A stretch of DNA of 64,000 bases from Evansella cellulosilytica DSM 2522 (GTDB taxonomy: Bacteria > Bacillota > Bacilli > Bacillales > Salisediminibacteriaceae). This document shows, piece after piece, positions 34,701-42,583 of the stretch; the first letter of the stretch is position 1; each line of letters starts with the position of its first letter. The DNA lies in assembly GCF_000177235.2 (NCBI RefSeq), contig NC_014829.1:992001-1056000 (forward strand), read 5' to 3'. The notes beneath the pieces were generated by a model. That model searched no databases. It was not told where the DNA came from and saw nothing but the letters and a program-made list of their open reading frames with translations. Made by a program: the position numbers and the translations under genes.

Positions 34701-34933
34701 GAAATGTAATGTCAAACGCTAATTTTATCCATATAGTTCTGAAAGGCATATATACTAACAAATATTGATCAAATCATTTGAGATGAACACTTCCAATTTT
34801 ACCTCTATTAAGAACACTATCCATGATTTACTACTTCAACCAATATTTATGCGTACGAAAATACTATTTTCCATACTACAATTTTTATAGATTCATAAAC
34901 TAATAAAATTTTTCATCACAAAGGAGTTACAAC

Positions 34934-36064
34934 ATGAAAAAATATTTGATATCTGCAGCAACTACTGCTACATTGGCGTTCTTATTATTTACAGGAAAAG
35001 TAGATGCACAAACATATCATGTTCAATCAGGAGATTCACTTTGGAGAATAGCAAATAACAATCAAGTAACTGTTCAACAGTTAATGACGTGGAATAACTT
35101 ATCATCCTCTACTATATTTGTAGGACAATCACTTACAGTACAAGCACAACAGGCGAGAACGTACACTGTAAAATCAGGTGATAGCTTGTCTGTTATCGCA
35201 AGAAATCATAACACTACGGTAAATGCAATAAGATCATTAAATAACTTATCTTCAGACTTGATTCGTATTGGACAAGTGTTACAAATACCATCTTCATCAA
35301 ATGTGCAACAAGTGTCTAATAACACACAAAATGTAGGGTCATACACAGTAAAATCAGGAGATAGTCTTTCTGTTATTGCTAGAAATTACAATACTACAGT
35401 TGCTGAGTTACGATCACTTAATGGTTTGAACTCTGATTTAATCCGAGTAGGACAAGTTTTACAAGTTCCTCAAGCACAGTCAGGAAATCAATCACAGCAA
35501 CAATCGGCTACAACATACACTGTAAGAGCTGGAGATAGCTTATGGAAAATTGCAACAGACCATAACCTTACAGTAAATCAATTAAGACAATTTAATAACC
35601 TATCATCTGACGTTATACGTGTAGGACAAGTGTTAAGGTTAACATCATCTAGCAACACAAATAACACAAGCACAAATAACACAACTTCACAAGTTCAACA
35701 AGGCTTTAATGTTGAGGCGTTGATTGAAGAAGCAAGAAAACATATCGGTGTTCCTTACGTTTGGGGAGGTTCAACAACACGTGGATTCGATTGTAGTGGT
35801 TATTTACAATATGTATTTAACACACAAGGAATTAGTATTCCAAGAACAGTTGCAACTATTTGGAATGCAACGACACCAGTTTCTACTCCACGAGTAGGCG
35901 ATATCGTCTTCTTTGAAACATACACATCAGGTCCATCACACGCAGGAATCTTTATTGGAAATAACCAATTTATCCACGCTGGATCATCTACTGGTGTAAC
36001 AATAACGAGTATGAATAACTCTTACTGGTCCCAACGCTATTTAGGTGCAAGATCAGTTCGATAA
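34934..36064 (+). CDS. Secreted LysM-NlpC/P60 cell wall endopeptidase
   Basis: A 376-residue exported gamma-D-glutamyl-meso-DAP-type peptidoglycan hydrolase like LytE/LytF/CwlS. A signal peptide (residues 1-25, cleavage after VDA) precedes four LysM domains at about 28-69, 77-118, 137-178 and 195-236, joined by Ser/Asn/Gln-rich linkers. The NlpC/P60 domain runs from 258 to the end, with catalytic Cys287 (GFDCSGY), His336 (PSHAG) and His348 (FIHAGS). LysM 2 and 3 are nearly identical, which points to recent duplication. AAAGGAG lies 9 bases before ATG. Likely involved in cell separation or elongation. Confidence 0.95.
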   Translation: MKKYLISAATTATLAFLLFTGKVDAQTYHVQSGDSLWRIANNNQVTVQQLMTWNNLSSSTIFVGQSLTVQAQQARTYTVKSGDSLSVIARNHNTTVNAIRSLNNLSSDLIRIGQVLQIPSSSNVQQVSNNTQNVGSYTVKSGDSLSVIARNYNTTVAELRSLNGLNSDLIRVGQVLQVPQAQSGNQSQQQSATTYTVRAGDSLWKIATDHNLTVNQLRQFNNLSSDVIRVGQVLRLTSSSNTNNTSTNNTTSQVQQGFNVEALIEEARKHIGVPYVWGGSTTRGFDCSGYLQYVFNTQGISIPRTVATIWNATTPVSTPRVGDIVFFETYTSGPSHAGIFIGNNQFIHAGSSTGVTITSMNNSYWSQRYLGARSVR

Positions 36065-36071
36065 AATGAAT

Positions 36072-36120
36072 AGGAGGGAGGTTGGCTCAAGAGGTGTCTT
36101 CACTTCTTATGTCAGCCTCT
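36072..36120 (+). terminator. Terminator after the wall hydrolase
   Basis: AGGTTGGC pairs with GTCAGCCT (with G-T pairs) around the loop CAAGAGGTGTC...; CTTTCC follows. Similar GGTTG-CTC hairpins recur in this genome (see family C). Confidence 0.6.
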
Positions 36121-36351
36121 TTCCTTGTTTTTAGAAAAACAGTGTAAAGTTATCCGCACTTATTCATTAAAACTCGGAACAGTGACGATACTAAAGGATC
36201 TAATTGCAAGTTAAGTTATTTGAATGTACATAAACCGTTTACTATATTGTTTGTTAAAAGGCAAATCTTTATCACATTTATATTTAATTAAAAACTGTAC
36301 ATGATAATAATGCAATTAAAAAATTCCACTTAAAAAGGAGTTTTTATAACA

Positions 36352-36792
36352 ATGAAGCACGTCATTGCATTATTAATAAAATTTGGATTTGTCAGCCTAG
36401 TTCTATTGTCTACATTAACTTTTTTTGAAGTAGCTATTTCTTGGATTTTATTTGCTGCTTTTATTGCAGTAATACCTGCTTATGTCATTGGGGATTTACT
36501 CATTTATCCTCGATACGGAAACTTCATTGCATCTCTTGCTGACTTAGGGCTTTACTCTATTGTGCTTTGGTTACTAAATGTCACGGTTATGGACGGAATT
36601 GTCCCTACGTTAGGATTTGCACTTTTAGCAGCATTCTTTATCTCCTTTTTAGAAGCAATTTATCATGAATTCGTATTAGTGAAAGCATTTAATATGAAAA
36701 AAGGCACGATGTTCTCTCCACCGCAGTTTAGCACGGAATTCGCTGAGGATATGGACGTAACTGAGGAATTAAAGAAAAAGAAGAAAGATTAA
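36352..36792 (+). CDS. DUF2512 (YndM-like) membrane protein
   Basis: A 146-residue protein with four hydrophobic helices and a Lys-rich C-terminal tail (TEELKKKKKD), matching the DUF2512/YndM family of Bacillaceae. The conserved PAYVIGDLLIYPRYGN loop lies between helices 2 and 3. Function unknown; B. subtilis YndM is reported to be sporulation-associated, which I take from memory of the family rather than from this sequence. AAAGGAG lies upstream of ATG. Confidence 0.85.
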   Translation: MKHVIALLIKFGFVSLVLLSTLTFFEVAISWILFAAFIAVIPAYVIGDLLIYPRYGNFIASLADLGLYSIVLWLLNVTVMDGIVPTLGFALLAAFFISFLEAIYHEFVLVKAFNMKKGTMFSPPQFSTEFAEDMDVTEELKKKKKD

Positions 36793-36825
36793 TTTTTAAA
36801 CTACAGATAGACGGTCCAACTATGT

Positions 36826-36865
36826 AAAGGATAAACTCAAATTTCATTTGGGATTATCCTTTTAT
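36826..36865 (+). terminator. Terminator after the DUF2512 gene
   Basis: AAAGGATAA pairs with TTATCCTTT, extended by an inner CAAAT/ATTTG; TATAT follows. Confidence 0.8.
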
Positions 36866-36886
36866 ATATGCTTTCAATTTTTATTG

Positions 36887-37130
36887 TCGTAGGTGAGGTG
36901 CGCGAACCCGGGTTAAAGCGAACCCGGGTTAAAGCGAACCCGGGTTGAAAAGTATCACCTTCAAAAAGGGAGGAAACGAGAGCAAGAGAGAGCCTGAAGG
37001 TGAGGAAAAGTAACCCGGGTTAGAGTGAACCCGGGTTCAAAAGTATCACCTTCAAAAAGGGAGGAAACGAGAGCAAGAGAGAGCCTGAAGGTGAGGTAAA
37101 TGAACCCGGGTTAGAACGAACCCGGGATAA
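36887..37130. repeat. 91-bp-period array of AACCCGGGTT palindromes
   Basis: The 10-base palindrome AACCCGGGTT occurs at 36905, 36921, 36937, 37012, 37028 and 37103, with an imperfect copy at 37119. Neighbouring palindromes are exactly 16 bases apart, and the sets recur with a 91-base period (36921/37012/37103 and 36937/37028/37119). Between sets lies a hairpin, CACCTTCA with TGAAGGTG (about 36957-37003 and again 37048-37094), enclosing AAAGGGAGGAAACGAG. The palindromes make this GC-rich against an AT-rich background. No coding frame. It precedes the acetyltransferase gene. Confidence 0.95.
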
Positions 37131-37219
37131 ACCTAATCTGACCCGATTAAAATAACTCAATTTTTTCATTTGACTACGTTATAATAAAACCTAGATAAAA
37201 GTAGAAATGGGTGAATAAA

Positions 37220-37798
37220 GTGACTAAACCAATCATGATAGAGTTACCAACGGAATTTTACACCGAAAGATTAATGATCAGAATGCCGTTACCGGGTGAT
37301 GGGGAAAAGGTGTTTAAGGCAATTAATGCATCGATAACTGAATTAAAGCCGTGGTTACCATTTGCTCAAAAGCAGCAAACGTTAGAAGATGTTGAGGAAA
37401 ATATACGAGAAGCTCATGTGAAGTTTTTAAGTCGAGAGGACTTACGACTTCTTATTTTTTCTAGAGAAACCGGTGAACTCATCGGCTGTTCTGGTTTACA
37501 TAGAATTAATTGGGACATTCCTAAGTGCGAGATTGGCTACTGGATCGATACGCGCTATAGCGGAAAAGGGTACATGACTGAAGCGATAACGAGAATAACG
37601 GAATATGCATTTAAGGAAATAAAAGCAAAAAGGGTAGAAATATGCTGCGACGAACAAAATGATCGTAGTAGAGCTGTAGCAGAAAGATTAGATTTCACAT
37701 TAGATGCAATATTAAAAAATGATGACCTATCTCCCGACGGTAAACAAGTAAGAAATACATGCATATATTCCAAAGTCACAGATCAAGATAATAAGTAA
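37220..37798 (+). CDS. GNAT N-acetyltransferase, RimJ/RimL type
   Basis: A 192-residue GNAT enzyme of the ribosomal-protein-acetyltransferase (Acetyltransf_3) group: ERLMIRMPLPGDGEKVF at the start, then GELIGCSGLHRI, CEIGYWIDTRYSGKGYMTEA (acetyl-CoA loop RYSGKGY) and NDRSRAVAERLDF. Probably acetylates a protein N-terminus or a small amine. The start is uncertain: GTG 37211, GTG 37220 (GGGTGA 7 bases before) or ATG 37234. It stands directly downstream of the palindrome array. Confidence 0.87.
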   Translation: MTKPIMIELPTEFYTERLMIRMPLPGDGEKVFKAINASITELKPWLPFAQKQQTLEDVEENIREAHVKFLSREDLRLLIFSRETGELIGCSGLHRINWDIPKCEIGYWIDTRYSGKGYMTEAITRITEYAFKEIKAKRVEICCDEQNDRSRAVAERLDFTLDAILKNDDLSPDGKQVRNTCIYSKVTDQDNK

Positions 37799-37805
37799 AG
37801 TTGAA

Positions 37806-37833
37806 AACCTCCGATCCGTTTTGGTCGGAGGTT
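37806..37833. terminator. Bidirectional hairpin between convergent genes
   Basis: AACCTCCGA (37806-37814) is an exact reverse complement of TCGGAGGTT (37825-37833). The minus-strand side continues TTTTC, so it best serves the Asn-rich protein gene. Confidence 0.82.
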
Positions 37834-37852
37834 ATCGTTGAATCATAAGTAA

Positions 37853-38026
37853 TTAGTTATTGTTGTTGTTGCGGTTGTTACGGTTGTTTCTGTTATTGCG
37901 GTTGTTTGCATTAGCAGCATTTTCGTTTGCAAATTCAGTGTTTGCATTAACGTTTAAGTCTTGGTTGTTATTATTGTTGTTGTTACGATTGTTGCGATTA
38001 CGATTATTGTTATTGTTATTAGCCAT
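37853..38026 (-). CDS. Asn-rich small protein, gamma-type SASP-like
   Basis: A 57-residue protein made largely of Asn and Arg (MANNNNNNRNRNNRN...), with the central segment NTEFANENAAN. TEFANE matches the TEFASE core of gamma-type small acid-soluble spore proteins (SspE), which are also Asn/Gln-rich and lack other structure. A strong GGGAGGTGATTT site precedes ATG 38026. I think it is a spore core storage protein, cleaved at germination, but it holds one motif where classic SspE has two or more. Low-complexity sequence alone could mislead. Confidence 0.72.
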   Translation of the reverse strand: MANNNNNNRNRNNRNNNNNNNQDLNVNANTEFANENAANANNRNNRNNRNNRNNNNN

Positions 38027-38204
38027 CTAAATCACCTCCCGAGATATAATTTTCCCTAGAACGAAAATATAATACAAAAAAATATAAATTAATCTTTTTA
38101 TTGATATTTGTATAATAATAGTGCTTAAATAACTTTGCTCACAATTTCACAAATTATACACACATATTAACTATAAATGTCTAAAATTTATGATAAGATT
38201 TTCT

Positions 38205-38220
38205 TGTGAAATAAATCACA
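38205..38220. promoter_or_regulatory. Rex- or FNR/CRP-type operator before the lipoprotein gene
   Basis: TGTGAAATAAATCACA is a full TGTGA-N6-TCACA palindrome, with a T before it giving TTGTGAAATAAATCACA, close to the Rex consensus of Bacillus. It lies 27 bases before the lipoprotein ATG and just downstream of a TATGAT -10 candidate (38189-38194), a position suited to repression. A near-identical site precedes apbE at 45303. Confidence 0.75.
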
Positions 38221-38246
38221 TTAATTAACGACAGGGGGATTACTTA

Positions 38247-39203
38247 ATGAAATTCAAAGGCTTTTTATTAGTATTAGTATTATTATTATCAGTAGGATTA
38301 ATGGCGGCTTGTGGAGAAGACGAAACAAGTGGCGATGAAGAATCAGATGCAACAACAGGTGCTACGCAAGTAGTAGTCACTGACGAAGCTTCTTTCTTAC
38401 AAGGTATTAGCGAAGACGGTGCTTGGATCATTATTTTAGAAGACGATTTAACTGTTGATGAAGAAATTGTTTTAGCTGGACAATTTACTCACCGTGATGA
38501 GCCAGCACGTAAAATTGCTATTTATGCACAAGATGCTGATCGTAATATTACAGACCAATACACATTAACTGCTCCAAAGCTTACAATTGAAAGTGAAAAC
38601 ACAAGACTGCAAGGTGGTACATTCGCTGGAGATGTAGTTGTAGCTGCAAATGGTTTTAGTATTCCGGACGCTACAATCGAAGGAAACCTTACTTTTGCAA
38701 GCGAAGAATTCGAAGCAAGTGCTGACCTTTCTGGTGGTACTGTGACAGGAACTGTATCTGTTGAAGGTGGAGAAGAAGCTGATGCAGTAACAGGTGCAAC
38801 ACAAATCATGGTTACTGATGCTGAATCATTCTTCCATGGTGTAAGCGCAGATGGGCCTTGGATTATTCTTTTCCAAGATGATTTAACAGTAGATGAAGAA
38901 GTTGTGTTAACTGGTAACCATACACACCGTGATGAGCCAGCTCGTAAATTAGCTTTATATGAGCAAGATGCTGATCGTAATATTACTGCACAATTTACGT
39001 TAACTGCTCCAAAGTTAACGATCCAAAATGAAAACACAAGACTTCAAGGTGGAACATTCGTTGGAGACGTTTACGTAGAAGCGAACAACTTCAGTATTCC
39101 TAATGGTACTATTGAAGGAAATGTTTACTTTGCTAGTGAAGAATTTGAAGCAAGTGCAGACCTTTCTGAGGGTACTGTAACAGGATCTGTAGAAGTACAA
39201 TAA
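38247..39203 (+). CDS. Duplicated lipoprotein with two flavinylation motifs (candidate PplA-like EET carrier)
   Basis: A 318-residue lipoprotein (lipobox LMAAC, Cys22). Two tandem repeats of about 145 residues start at residues 34 and 179. Each repeat opens with a D-x-x-T-G-A-T motif (DATTGAT 34-40; DAVTGAT 179-185), the target sequence of ApbE flavin transferases in which the last Thr takes FMN. The rest of each repeat (THRDEPARKIAIY, TLTAPKLTIES, NTRLQGGTF, ASEEFEASADLS) has a beta-helix-like look and does not resemble the common FMN-binding domain. It is very acidic. An ApbE gene and an EET locus lie 2-10 kb downstream and share its operator type. I infer a surface FMN-protein functionally like PplA of Listeria. 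AGGGGG precedes ATG; a terminator follows. Confidence 0.8.
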   Translation: MKFKGFLLVLVLLLSVGLMAACGEDETSGDEESDATTGATQVVVTDEASFLQGISEDGAWIIILEDDLTVDEEIVLAGQFTHRDEPARKIAIYAQDADRNITDQYTLTAPKLTIESENTRLQGGTFAGDVVVAANGFSIPDATIEGNLTFASEEFEASADLSGGTVTGTVSVEGGEEADAVTGATQIMVTDAESFFHGVSADGPWIILFQDDLTVDEEVVLTGNHTHRDEPARKLALYEQDADRNITAQFTLTAPKLTIQNENTRLQGGTFVGDVYVEANNFSIPNGTIEGNVYFASEEFEASADLSEGTVTGSVEVQ

Positions 39204-39270
39204 TATTCCATTGAAAAGTCATTGTAGGACTGGATATATAGATAGGTAAAGTCTAGTCAATGTAATGCGA

Positions 39271-39306
39271 AACACATGTGATTATATAAAATCACATGTG
39301 TTTTTA
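39271..39306. terminator. Terminator after the lipoprotein gene
   Basis: AACACATGTGAT (39271-39282) pairs with ATCACATGTGTT (39291-39302), followed by TTT. The stem contains TGTGAT/ATCACA, but this is a terminator, not a free operator. Confidence 0.85.
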
Positions 39307-39372
39307 AGTTGAAATAGAAATAGTATCCTTTTTTTATACATAGTGTAGTCAATCCACTTCTTGCCGCACCAC

Positions 39373-40014
39373 TTACTCTTTCTTACTTGGGAAGATAGTG
39401 TATGACATGGAATAGAGAAAGTCGATAATAAAAATGAGGCCCCACAACATTCCGATATAGTACATTGTTTCGTTCTGGTAAGGAGAATTATCGACTGCAC
39501 CTTCTTCTATCCATGAAAGGTCTGTTATGTATCGAATCATTTCCTCTACATTATTTGTCCCAATTGACCAAAGAATTGTTTGTCCGGTAATAAAAACAAT
39601 GAAATGGATAGTGGCACTTATTCTATATTTTTTTGCAATGTATTTAGGGTCTTTGTTTCGTTCCATCAATTTATAATCTTTTTCCGTTAATAGCTCGACT
39701 TTGCGAAACTTACCAATTTTTTGCCGCATCCAGCGATCAAGACGAATAAAGTCAAACATCCCAAATGTGCAGGCGTAAATTACAAATATAATAATGACGA
39801 TTAAAAACGTTGAAAATTCTCCGGTCTCCTTATAGATCATTAAGCCTAATATAGCTTCTAAAACAATTAGAGAAAGGAACATTAATATAAAGAAAATACT
39901 AAGCTTCCGTTTTTCTAAAAAATATCGGAAGAATCCAAAAAGCAATAGGCAAATAACAGACACAACTTCTGCGACGATAAAGATTTCCCAGTGAAATTCA
40001 TAGAGGATATTCAT
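39373..40014 (-). CDS. Integral membrane protein coupled to MerR gene
   Basis: A 213-residue protein with five or so hydrophobic helices (two pairs at the N-terminus, one near residue 150 and one near the end) and a charged cytoplasmic loop around residues 95-130 (RLDRWMRQKIGKFRKVELL). Its ATG directly follows the stop of the MerR-type gene, so translation is coupled and the two must act together. I do not recognise the family. It may be a drug-response or membrane-stress effector controlled by the MerR protein. Confidence 0.75.
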   Translation of the reverse strand: MNILYEFHWEIFIVAEVVSVICLLLFGFFRYFLEKRKLSIFFILMFLSLIVLEAILGLMIYKETGEFSTFLIVIIIFVIYACTFGMFDFIRLDRWMRQKIGKFRKVELLTEKDYKLMERNKDPKYIAKKYRISATIHFIVFITGQTILWSIGTNNVEEMIRYITDLSWIEEGAVDNSPYQNETMYYIGMLWGLIFIIDFLYSMSYTIFPSKKE

Positions 40015-40761
40015 TTATTTATCCCCCTTTAAATAAAAATTCGTCGCTTCTTCAACAAATTCAATGACTTCTTGTTCAATGGGGTAGAAACCTGCTTTTT
40101 TTGATTCCTCTTGTGAGCTTCTAACCTCCCACAATTTTTCACTAAACTGCGGGTCATTTCCAAAAGTCTCTTTTTCTTTTTCTAGCATACGACGAATAAT
40201 TGATTGTATTTCAGTTGAGTCAACGCCTTTATTCATATGTTTTTTTATTTGTGCAAGTAAGGATACCCACTCTATTGTATCTGGATCACCATTATTAATA
40301 TTAGGCAAAAGGTCTAAGAGCTCGTGTTCTTTTTCAGTAAAACGTTCTTGTCGAAATCGTTCTCTTTCATGTGAATTATCTTCATACATTCGAATAAGCT
40401 GTTGAATATGGGAAAGATCATTTTTTCCCTCGATAGTAAATTCGTTCATCAAACCTCGAATCAAGGACTCCATTTGTTCAAGTTTCTGCTTTTCGTTTAT
40501 GCAGTAGTTTAATTGATTTTGTAATTCCATGTACCAATCATGTGTATTATCATCTAATAAATCTTTTATTTCTGCTAGGCTAAATCTTAATGTTTTTAAA
40601 AATTGGATTCCTTGTAGCTTCTTCATTTCATCTTCCCCGTACAAGCGATGCCCACCTTCAGTCTTGCCTAAAGGCTTTAACAAACCGATATGATCATAAT
40701 GTCGTAACGTTCTAACAGTAACACCAGTTTGCTTGGCTACTTCTTTAATAGAAATCATCAC
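40015..40761 (-). CDS. MerR-family transcriptional regulator (TipAL/BltR-like)
   Basis: A 248-residue regulator. The N-terminal MerR helix-turn-helix has SIKEVAKQTGVTVRTLRHYD, then the wing HIGLLKPLGKTEGGHRLYGE; a coiled coil follows (residues 80-115), and the C-terminal 120 residues form a TipAS-like effector domain. AGGAGG lies 8 bases before ATG 40761. Its promoter has the 19-base spacer typical of MerR-controlled genes (next entry), so it likely activates its own operon with the membrane protein. Confidence 0.9.
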   Translation of the reverse strand: MMISIKEVAKQTGVTVRTLRHYDHIGLLKPLGKTEGGHRLYGEDEMKKLQGIQFLKTLRFSLAEIKDLLDDNTHDWYMELQNQLNYCINEKQKLEQMESLIRGLMNEFTIEGKNDLSHIQQLIRMYEDNSHERERFRQERFTEKEHELLDLLPNINNGDPDTIEWVSLLAQIKKHMNKGVDSTEIQSIIRRMLEKEKETFGNDPQFSEKLWEVRSSQEESKKAGFYPIEQEVIEFVEEATNFYLKGDK

Positions 40762-40795
40762 GTGTTCCTCCTATTCTTCTGACACCCATATTTTC

Positions 40796-40826
40796 ATTAT
40801 ACAAAATGACGTAACGTCAGTTTCAA
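40796..40826 (-). promoter_or_regulatory. MerR-type promoter with 19-bp spacer and operator
   Basis: On the minus strand TTGAAA (40826-40821) and TATAAT (40801-40796) are separated by 19 bases, the stretched spacing that MerR regulators correct. The spacer contains TGACGTTACGTCA, a 13-base palindrome. It drives the MerR and membrane protein genes. Confidence 0.88.
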
Positions 40827-40842
40827 TATTTTTTTCAAAAAT

Positions 40843-40888
40843 AAAAACCTTTCATCAGTATGATGTAGAAAACTGATGAAAGGTTTTT
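40843..40888. terminator. Perfect 17-bp hairpin
   Basis: AAAAACCTTTCATCAGT (40843-40859) is an exact reverse complement of 40872-40888, with A and T tails, so it can terminate in both directions. It isolates the MerR unit from the prenyl synthase operon. Confidence 0.85.
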
Positions 40889-40890
40889 AG

Positions 40891-40968
40891 GAGGCCACTA
40901 AAAAAGTGAAAGAACACGAGGCCGATGAAAAAGTGAAAGAACACCACTTTTTCATCGGCCTTTTTTTC
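40891..40968. repeat. Family B hairpin at the 3' end of dmkB
   Basis: GGCCGATGAAAAAGTG (40920-40935) pairs perfectly with CACTTTTTCATCGGCC (40945-40960), then TTTTTTT on the plus strand. A partial tandem copy, GGCCACTAAAAAAGTGAAAG, precedes it. It reaches the stop codon of the prenyl synthase gene. Confidence 0.85.
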
Positions 40969-41947
40969 AGGATTTTCTTTTTAGTAGCTTTGTAGTAACT
41001 TCCTCCAATATTTCTTTGTAATCACCGGAAGGGAGCTTGCTAAGCTGTTTTAACGCTTTTGCTGTATACTTATCAGCAAGTGCCTGTGCCTTTTCTACTC
41101 CTTTATATTGGTCAATGAGCTCGGCTATTACTGTTAAGTCATTTTCTGTTAGCATGTCTTTTTTTTCTAGGAATGGTTTAAAGGCGTTAGGCTTTTGCTG
41201 CATAGCATAAATTAACGGTAACGTGTAAATTCCTTGCTGCAAATCACTCATCACAGGCTTCCCAAGGCAATGTGAAGACCCTTTAAAATCTAATATGTCA
41301 TCCATTATTTGAAAGGTCATTCCAATGTAGTGCCCCATATTCCAAGCGTTCATTGCTTGTTTTCGAGTAGCACCACCTTCCATTGCACCTGAATAACAAC
41401 TAATGGCGAAAAGCTGAGCTGTTTTCCCTGCAACTCTTGATAAATAGCTTTTTACACTTAACGATGGCTTAAATCTTGAATTTAATTGATCTAGTTCACC
41501 AGCTAGTATTTTTTCCATTCCTCTAGTGTTAAAATCTAGATGGGCTAAGGAACTAGCATGCTGAGCGAGTATTTGAAAGCTAATACAAAACAAATAATCA
41601 CCTGAATAAATCGCAAATTTATTTCCATGCATTGTATGAATCGTTGCATGATTATGCCTCGTGTCCGCATCATCAATAACGTCATCATGAACGAGGGAGG
41701 CCATGTGAATGGCTTCAATCGCAGCCGCAACGGCTACTGCTTTTTCTTTTTCACTATCTGGTCCGATTTGGGAGCATAAGAGTGAATACGCAGGCCTGAG
41801 AAGCTTTCCACCAGAGTGAACAAGATTATTAATGGTTGCTGCAACGGTTTTGTCACGAACACGAACATGTGACTCTATTAAAGAGAGTACAGAAGATAAA
41901 TTTGTTTTTAATTCAGGATATCCATCCCACATTTGATGTACACGCAT
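40967..41947 (-). CDS. dmkB: Polyprenyl diphosphate synthase, EET type
   Basis: A 326-residue trans-polyprenyl synthase making the isoprenoid tail of a (demethyl)menaquinone. The two Asp-rich motifs are DDVIDDAD and DDILD (in QIMDDILDFKG), with GGKLLRP near the start. In the Listeria EET locus the matching gene is dmkB, which supplies a dedicated demethylmenaquinone pool to Ndh2. The partner prenyltransferase gene (dmkA) is not in this window. ATG 41947 has GAGG 8 bases upstream. It follows the EetB gene by 49 bases on the same strand, so an eetA-eetB-dmkB operon is likely. It could also be a heptaprenyl synthase component II. Confidence 0.88.
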   Translation of the reverse strand: MRVHQMWDGYPELKTNLSSVLSLIESHVRVRDKTVAATINNLVHSGGKLLRPAYSLLCSQIGPDSEKEKAVAVAAAIEAIHMASLVHDDVIDDADTRHNHATIHTMHGNKFAIYSGDYLFCISFQILAQHASSLAHLDFNTRGMEKILAGELDQLNSRFKPSLSVKSYLSRVAGKTAQLFAISCYSGAMEGGATRKQAMNAWNMGHYIGMTFQIMDDILDFKGSSHCLGKPVMSDLQQGIYTLPLIYAMQQKPNAFKPFLEKKDMLTENDLTVIAELIDQYKGVEKAQALADKYTAKALKQLSKLPSGDYKEILEEVTTKLLKRKS

Positions 41948-41996
41948 AGTCTTAACCTCTTTCATTCTAGAATTATGTTACATCTATTTAAGCTAT

Positions 41997-42533
41997 TTAC
42001 ACTTTTCTTAAATCACGCAACTCCTTATAGTAATGAAGCTTTTCTACGTGAGTAAGCAAATAGTTAGCAGCTATACCTACAGCAATTCCTGACAAGACAC
42101 CGATAAACGACAATACAGGTAAATATAGGAGCACAGTCCACGTTTGTGCAATCCAGCTTGCAATGCTTAATTGCCCTACGTTGTGTAAGATTGCTCCTGT
42201 AACACTTACGCCGATCATGCTCACACGAGAAGGACCAAGCTTGTGCACAGCCCACATACCGATGAAGCTAATGACTGCACCAGCTGCGCTATACATAAAT
42301 GTCGAAATTGTTCCTCCTAACAAAGCTGTTAAAACAATCCTTATCCCGACAACTTTTGCTGCGTCTTTCGTAGATAAAGTGTAAATCGCCATAACTGTAA
42401 TAATATTGGCTAAACCTAATTTTGCTCCAGGAGCAAAGGCGAATGGAAAGGGAATCGCTCTTTCTAGTAAACCGATAATGACGGCTTGAGATGCTAACAA
42501 TGCGATATATACGAGTCGTTGATTTTTTGTCAT
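41997..42533 (-). CDS. eetB: EetB, Gx transporter family membrane protein
   Basis: A 178-residue membrane protein with five or six helices of the family once called heptaprenyl diphosphate synthase component I and now Gx transporter. Signature: ERAIPFPFAFAPGAKLGLANIITV-type Pro/Gly-rich start, GGTISTFMYSAAGAVISF and GAILHNVGQL. In Listeria this is EetB, needed for extracellular electron transfer. Start ATG 42533 (GGAAG 12 bases upstream) or TTG 42542. Its gene lies 50 bases after eetA and 49 before dmkB. Confidence 0.9.
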   Translation of the reverse strand: MTKNQRLVYIALLASQAVIIGLLERAIPFPFAFAPGAKLGLANIITVMAIYTLSTKDAAKVVGIRIVLTALLGGTISTFMYSAAGAVISFIGMWAVHKLGPSRVSMIGVSVTGAILHNVGQLSIASWIAQTWTVLLYLPVLSFIGVLSGIAVGIAANYLLTHVEKLHYYKELRDLRKV

Positions 42534-42583
42534 ATGTCCCAACTTCCAATCTATTAGACTTTAGGGAATCTCTAAAACTATCA

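Noticed and set aside
36887-37130. parS or plasmid iteron origin
   Set aside because: The palindrome is AACCCGGGTT, not the parS sequence TGTTTCACGTGAAACA, and no replication or partition gene is near.
39271-39306. A third Rex/FNR operator (ATGTGAT...ATCACAT)
   Set aside because: It forms a long perfect stem with a T-run directly after the lipoprotein gene, so it is a terminator.
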